In this document: in pieces, positions 34,597 to 36,615 of the stretch
Layout of the letters: each line of letters begins with the position of its first letter
Position numbering within the stretch: the first letter of the stretch is position 1
NCBI GenBank assembly: GCA_003223165.1
Contig: QHXZ01000027.1
Location: 1 to 36,615, forward strand
DNA from: Acidobacteriota bacterium
Lineage (GTDB): Bacteria > Acidobacteriota > Polarisedimenticolia > Gp22-AA2
Length of the DNA: 36,615 bases
Direction: 5' to 3'
Notes under the pieces: generated by a model
Seen by the model: only the letters and a program-made list of their open reading frames with translations
Databases searched by the model: none
What the model was told of the DNA's origin: nothing
Position numbers and translations under genes: made by a program

Positions 34597-36615
34597 GTGA
34601 TCGGACCACGCTGGGCTCGCCTCGGGATGATGGCCGCCGCGGCGCTCGTTTTGCTCCTCATCGCCGCGGCGTTCGCCTTGCCGCTCTTGCTGGACGTCAA
34701 CCGCTACCGTCCGGCGATCGCATCTGCGCTCCAGGATGCGACCGGGAGGGCCGTGACCCTGGGCCCCATCCACTTCGCCCTGCTGCCCGCTCCGAGCCTG
34801 GCGGTCGACTCCTTCGCCGTCGCCGATTCGCCGCGCTACCCGGGGCGTGAGGCCCTCCGGGCCCGGTCCCTTTCGATCCGTCTCGGCCTCCTCGACCTGC
34901 TGCGCGGCCGGATCACCCTCGAGACCATCATTCTGAACCGCCCATCGGTGACCCTGATCCGGGACGGGCGCGGGCGCTGGAACTTCGACGATCTGCTCGA
35001 ACGCGCCTCCGCCGCACGTGCGGCGCCCGCCGGGCGCAGCGTGGCCGCGGGTCCCTCGGGCGCATCGGTCATGGTGGCTCGCGCCGTCGTGCGGACCGGC
35101 ACGGTGACGATCTATGACGACGCGGTCGTGCCGGGAAAGCGTTCGCGGGCGGTGATAGGTCCCCTGGACGTCACCGTCGCCGGCGGGGGGGATGGGGGCG
35201 AGACCCGGATCGACCTGTCCATCGGGCTGGGGGGGAGCCGCCTGGCGGCGGAGGGGCGCCTGACCGCTCGGGACGGCGGCGCCACCCTCGAAGCCCAGGC
35301 GCGCGCCTCGTCGTTCCGGGCCGCGGACCTGGTGCCCCTTCTGCCCTGGCTGGGTGTGGCGCAGGCACGAGGATTGGATGTCGGCGGCACGCTGGACCTC
35401 GAGGGATCCGCCACGCTCCCCCTGGAGCGGCTCGAGGCCATCCGCTTCAAGGGGTCTCTCAAGTTGCGCGATGTCAGCTATCGCGACGCCTCGATGAGGC
35501 AGCCTCTCAAAGGACTCTCCGGCCTGGTGAAGGTGGACGGCGACCACGCGTCCTGGAACGATTTTACGGCGAGGCTGGGGACGTCATCTCTCTCGGGCGG
35601 CCTTCAAGTGGAGAATTTCCTGCAACCCCGGATCGGCATCGCGCTGACCTCGCCGAAGCTCGATTTCAACGAGATCCTCGCGGCCTTCCTCCCGGAGGTC
35701 CCCGGGAACGCGCCGGCCGCATCCGCCGCCAAGCCGGAAGCGCTGCCGGTCGGCCTGCTGGGTCAGGTCAGCGCGCGCGGCACCCTGTCGGTGGGCGCCG
35801 CGCGCTTTCAGACGTTCGATCTGTCGCAGGTCCGCGCCACCCTGAGCTTCGAGCGGAGCGTGCTGGCGCTGAAGGAGATGCAGGCCGTGTTCTACGGTGG
35901 CACCTTGACCGGCACGGCGAGCGCAGACGTGGCGGCGGCCCGCCCCCGCGTCACCCTCGGGGTGCGCGTCGAAGGGCTCGACGTGAACCCGCTGATCACC
36001 GCTTACGACCCGGCGCTCAAGGACCTCCTGGGTGGAAAGCTCACCGGTCGCATCGATCTCCAGGCCGCGGGCCAGGAGATGAAGGCCCTGATGGCCGGCG
36101 CGCGGGGGACGGCGGCCCTCGAGATCGTGCAGGGCCGCATCACGTCCTTCAGCGTCCTCAAGCAGCTCGCCGCCCTGCTGGAGCTGGCCGGCGGCAAGGG
36201 GATCGGGCGCGACGAGACACCGTTCGAGTACCTGCGGGGTCATCTCGATCTGGCCGACGGCAAGGCGCGCACCGAGGACCTGGCGCTGCACGCGACCGAC
36301 CTGGATCTGGAAGGGAAGGGGTGGATCGGGTTGGAGGGGCAGCTCGACCTGATGGTCGCGGCGCGCTTCTCCGAAGAATCGACCCGGGGCATGCTGGCGA
36401 AGAACGCCCGGCTCGAGTCGTTCGCCGGCAAGGACGGCCGGCTGACGGTCCATATGAACCTGTCTGGAAACCTGGCGAGCCCCAAGTTCGGGCTGGACAC
36501 GCGCGCTCAGGCCGGGGAGGCGAAGGAAAAGGTCAAGGAGAGGGTCCGGGATCGCCTCCTGGACCGGCTGCGCAAGGGTCTGGGACAGGGAGGGCAGGAG
36601 GAGCAGGGTGGGGAG
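34597..36615 (+). CDS. AsmA-family protein (3'-truncated)
   Basis: A large envelope protein of the AsmA family, open to the end of the window (at least 673 residues), so the C-terminus is missing. GTG 34597 has AGGAG at 34586-34590, 6 bases upstream. An N-terminal membrane anchor (AAAALVLLLIAAAFALPLLL) leads into the AsmA start DVNRYRPAI, GRAVTLGPIHF and GRWNFDDLLE. The C-terminal part has AVFYGGTLTGTAS and GQEMKALMAGARGTAALE, then RITSFSVLKQLAALLELAG, as in known AsmA proteins. The fold is a beta-groove bridging inner and outer membranes; family members are thought to carry phospholipids outward. This fits the diderm envelope genes in the window. The last bases enter a Gln/Gly/Glu-rich segment. 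Confidence 0.93.
   Translation, partial: MIGPRWARLGMMAAAALVLLLIAAAFALPLLLDVNRYRPAIASALQDATGRAVTLGPIHFALLPAPSLAVDSFAVADSPRYPGREALRARSLSIRLGLLDLLRGRITLETIILNRPSVTLIRDGRGRWNFDDLLERASAARAAPAGRSVAAGPSGASVMVARAVVRTGTVTIYDDAVVPGKRSRAVIGPLDVTVAGGGDGGETRIDLSIGLGGSRLAAEGRLTARDGGATLEAQARASSFRAADLVPLLPWLGVAQARGLDVGGTLDLEGSATLPLERLEAIRFKGSLKLRDVSYRDASMRQPLKGLSGLVKVDGDHASWNDFTARLGTSSLSGGLQVENFLQPRIGIALTSPKLDFNEILAAFLPEVPGNAPAASAAKPEALPVGLLGQVSARGTLSVGAARFQTFDLSQVRATLSFERSVLALKEMQAVFYGGTLTGTASADVAAARPRVTLGVRVEGLDVNPLITAYDPALKDLLGGKLTGRIDLQAAGQEMKALMAGARGTAALEIVQGRITSFSVLKQLAALLELAGGKGIGRDETPFEYLRGHLDLADGKARTEDLALHATDLDLEGKGWIGLEGQLDLMVAARFSEESTRGMLAKNARLESFAGKDGRLTVHMNLSGNLASPKFGLDTRAQAGEAKEKVKERVRDRLLDRLRKGLGQGGQEEQGGE

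Overview
The window is about 36.6 kb of GC-rich, gene-dense bacterial chromosome, with no gap over about 170 bp and no RNA gene, insertion sequence or CRISPR array that I can see. Gene content points to a Gram-negative (diderm) heterotroph, most likely Acidobacteriota or a close relative. Signs of this are a VWFA-related protein of the acidobacterial type, a TPR/FG-GAP/ASPIC-UnbV secreted protein, MsbA-, AsmA- and lipid-A-type envelope genes, and an archaeal/eukaryote-type prolyl-tRNA synthetase. The phylum call is inference; there is no rRNA marker here.

Layout. 1-3012: the end of a TPR-lytic transglycosylase, a six-cysteine orphan protein and a D-aminoacylase-family amidohydrolase. 3002-8320: a 1170-residue secreted calcium-repeat protein followed tightly by an ABC ATPase and an ABC-2 permease; the permease is frameshifted near its C-terminus. 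8440-14908: a TCA block (icd, mdh, sucC, sucD) plus ndk, interrupted by an inverted dacB that shares a divergent promoter region with sucC. 14915-29107: a long envelope-glycan region with an MsbA-like flippase, two GT39 transferases, a PAP2 protein, GT2 and GT4 glycosyltransferases, a small membrane methyltransferase, a dTDP-sugar operon (rfbC-rfbA-rfbB), two divergent WaaP/RIO-like mini-kinases, a DPM1-like GT2 and a lipid-A N-terminal-domain membrane protein. 29080-32444 (minus): pcm, proS and a VWA protein as an operon. 32656-36615: endonuclease III, a patatin-like lipase, a possible small minus-strand gene, and an AsmA-family protein running off the right edge.

How it works together. The TCA block makes the oxidative 2-oxoglutarate, succinyl-CoA and malate steps, with Ndk able to rebalance the NTP made by SucCD. 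The envelope region looks like a lipid-linked sugar pathway: nucleotide-sugar supply (rfb), polyprenyl-phosphate sugar synthesis (DPM1-like GT2), periplasmic transfer (GT39), lipid flipping (MsbA-like) and phosphate decoration or removal (kinases, PAP2). The pathway assignment is inference from family membership and neighbourhood.

Promoters are unusually readable here. Several show a -35 near TTGACA, a 17-bp spacer and a -10 of TAGAAT, TAGAGT, TACCAT, TAGCAT or TATATA. They decide several start codons and suggest some leaderless or near-leaderless mRNAs.
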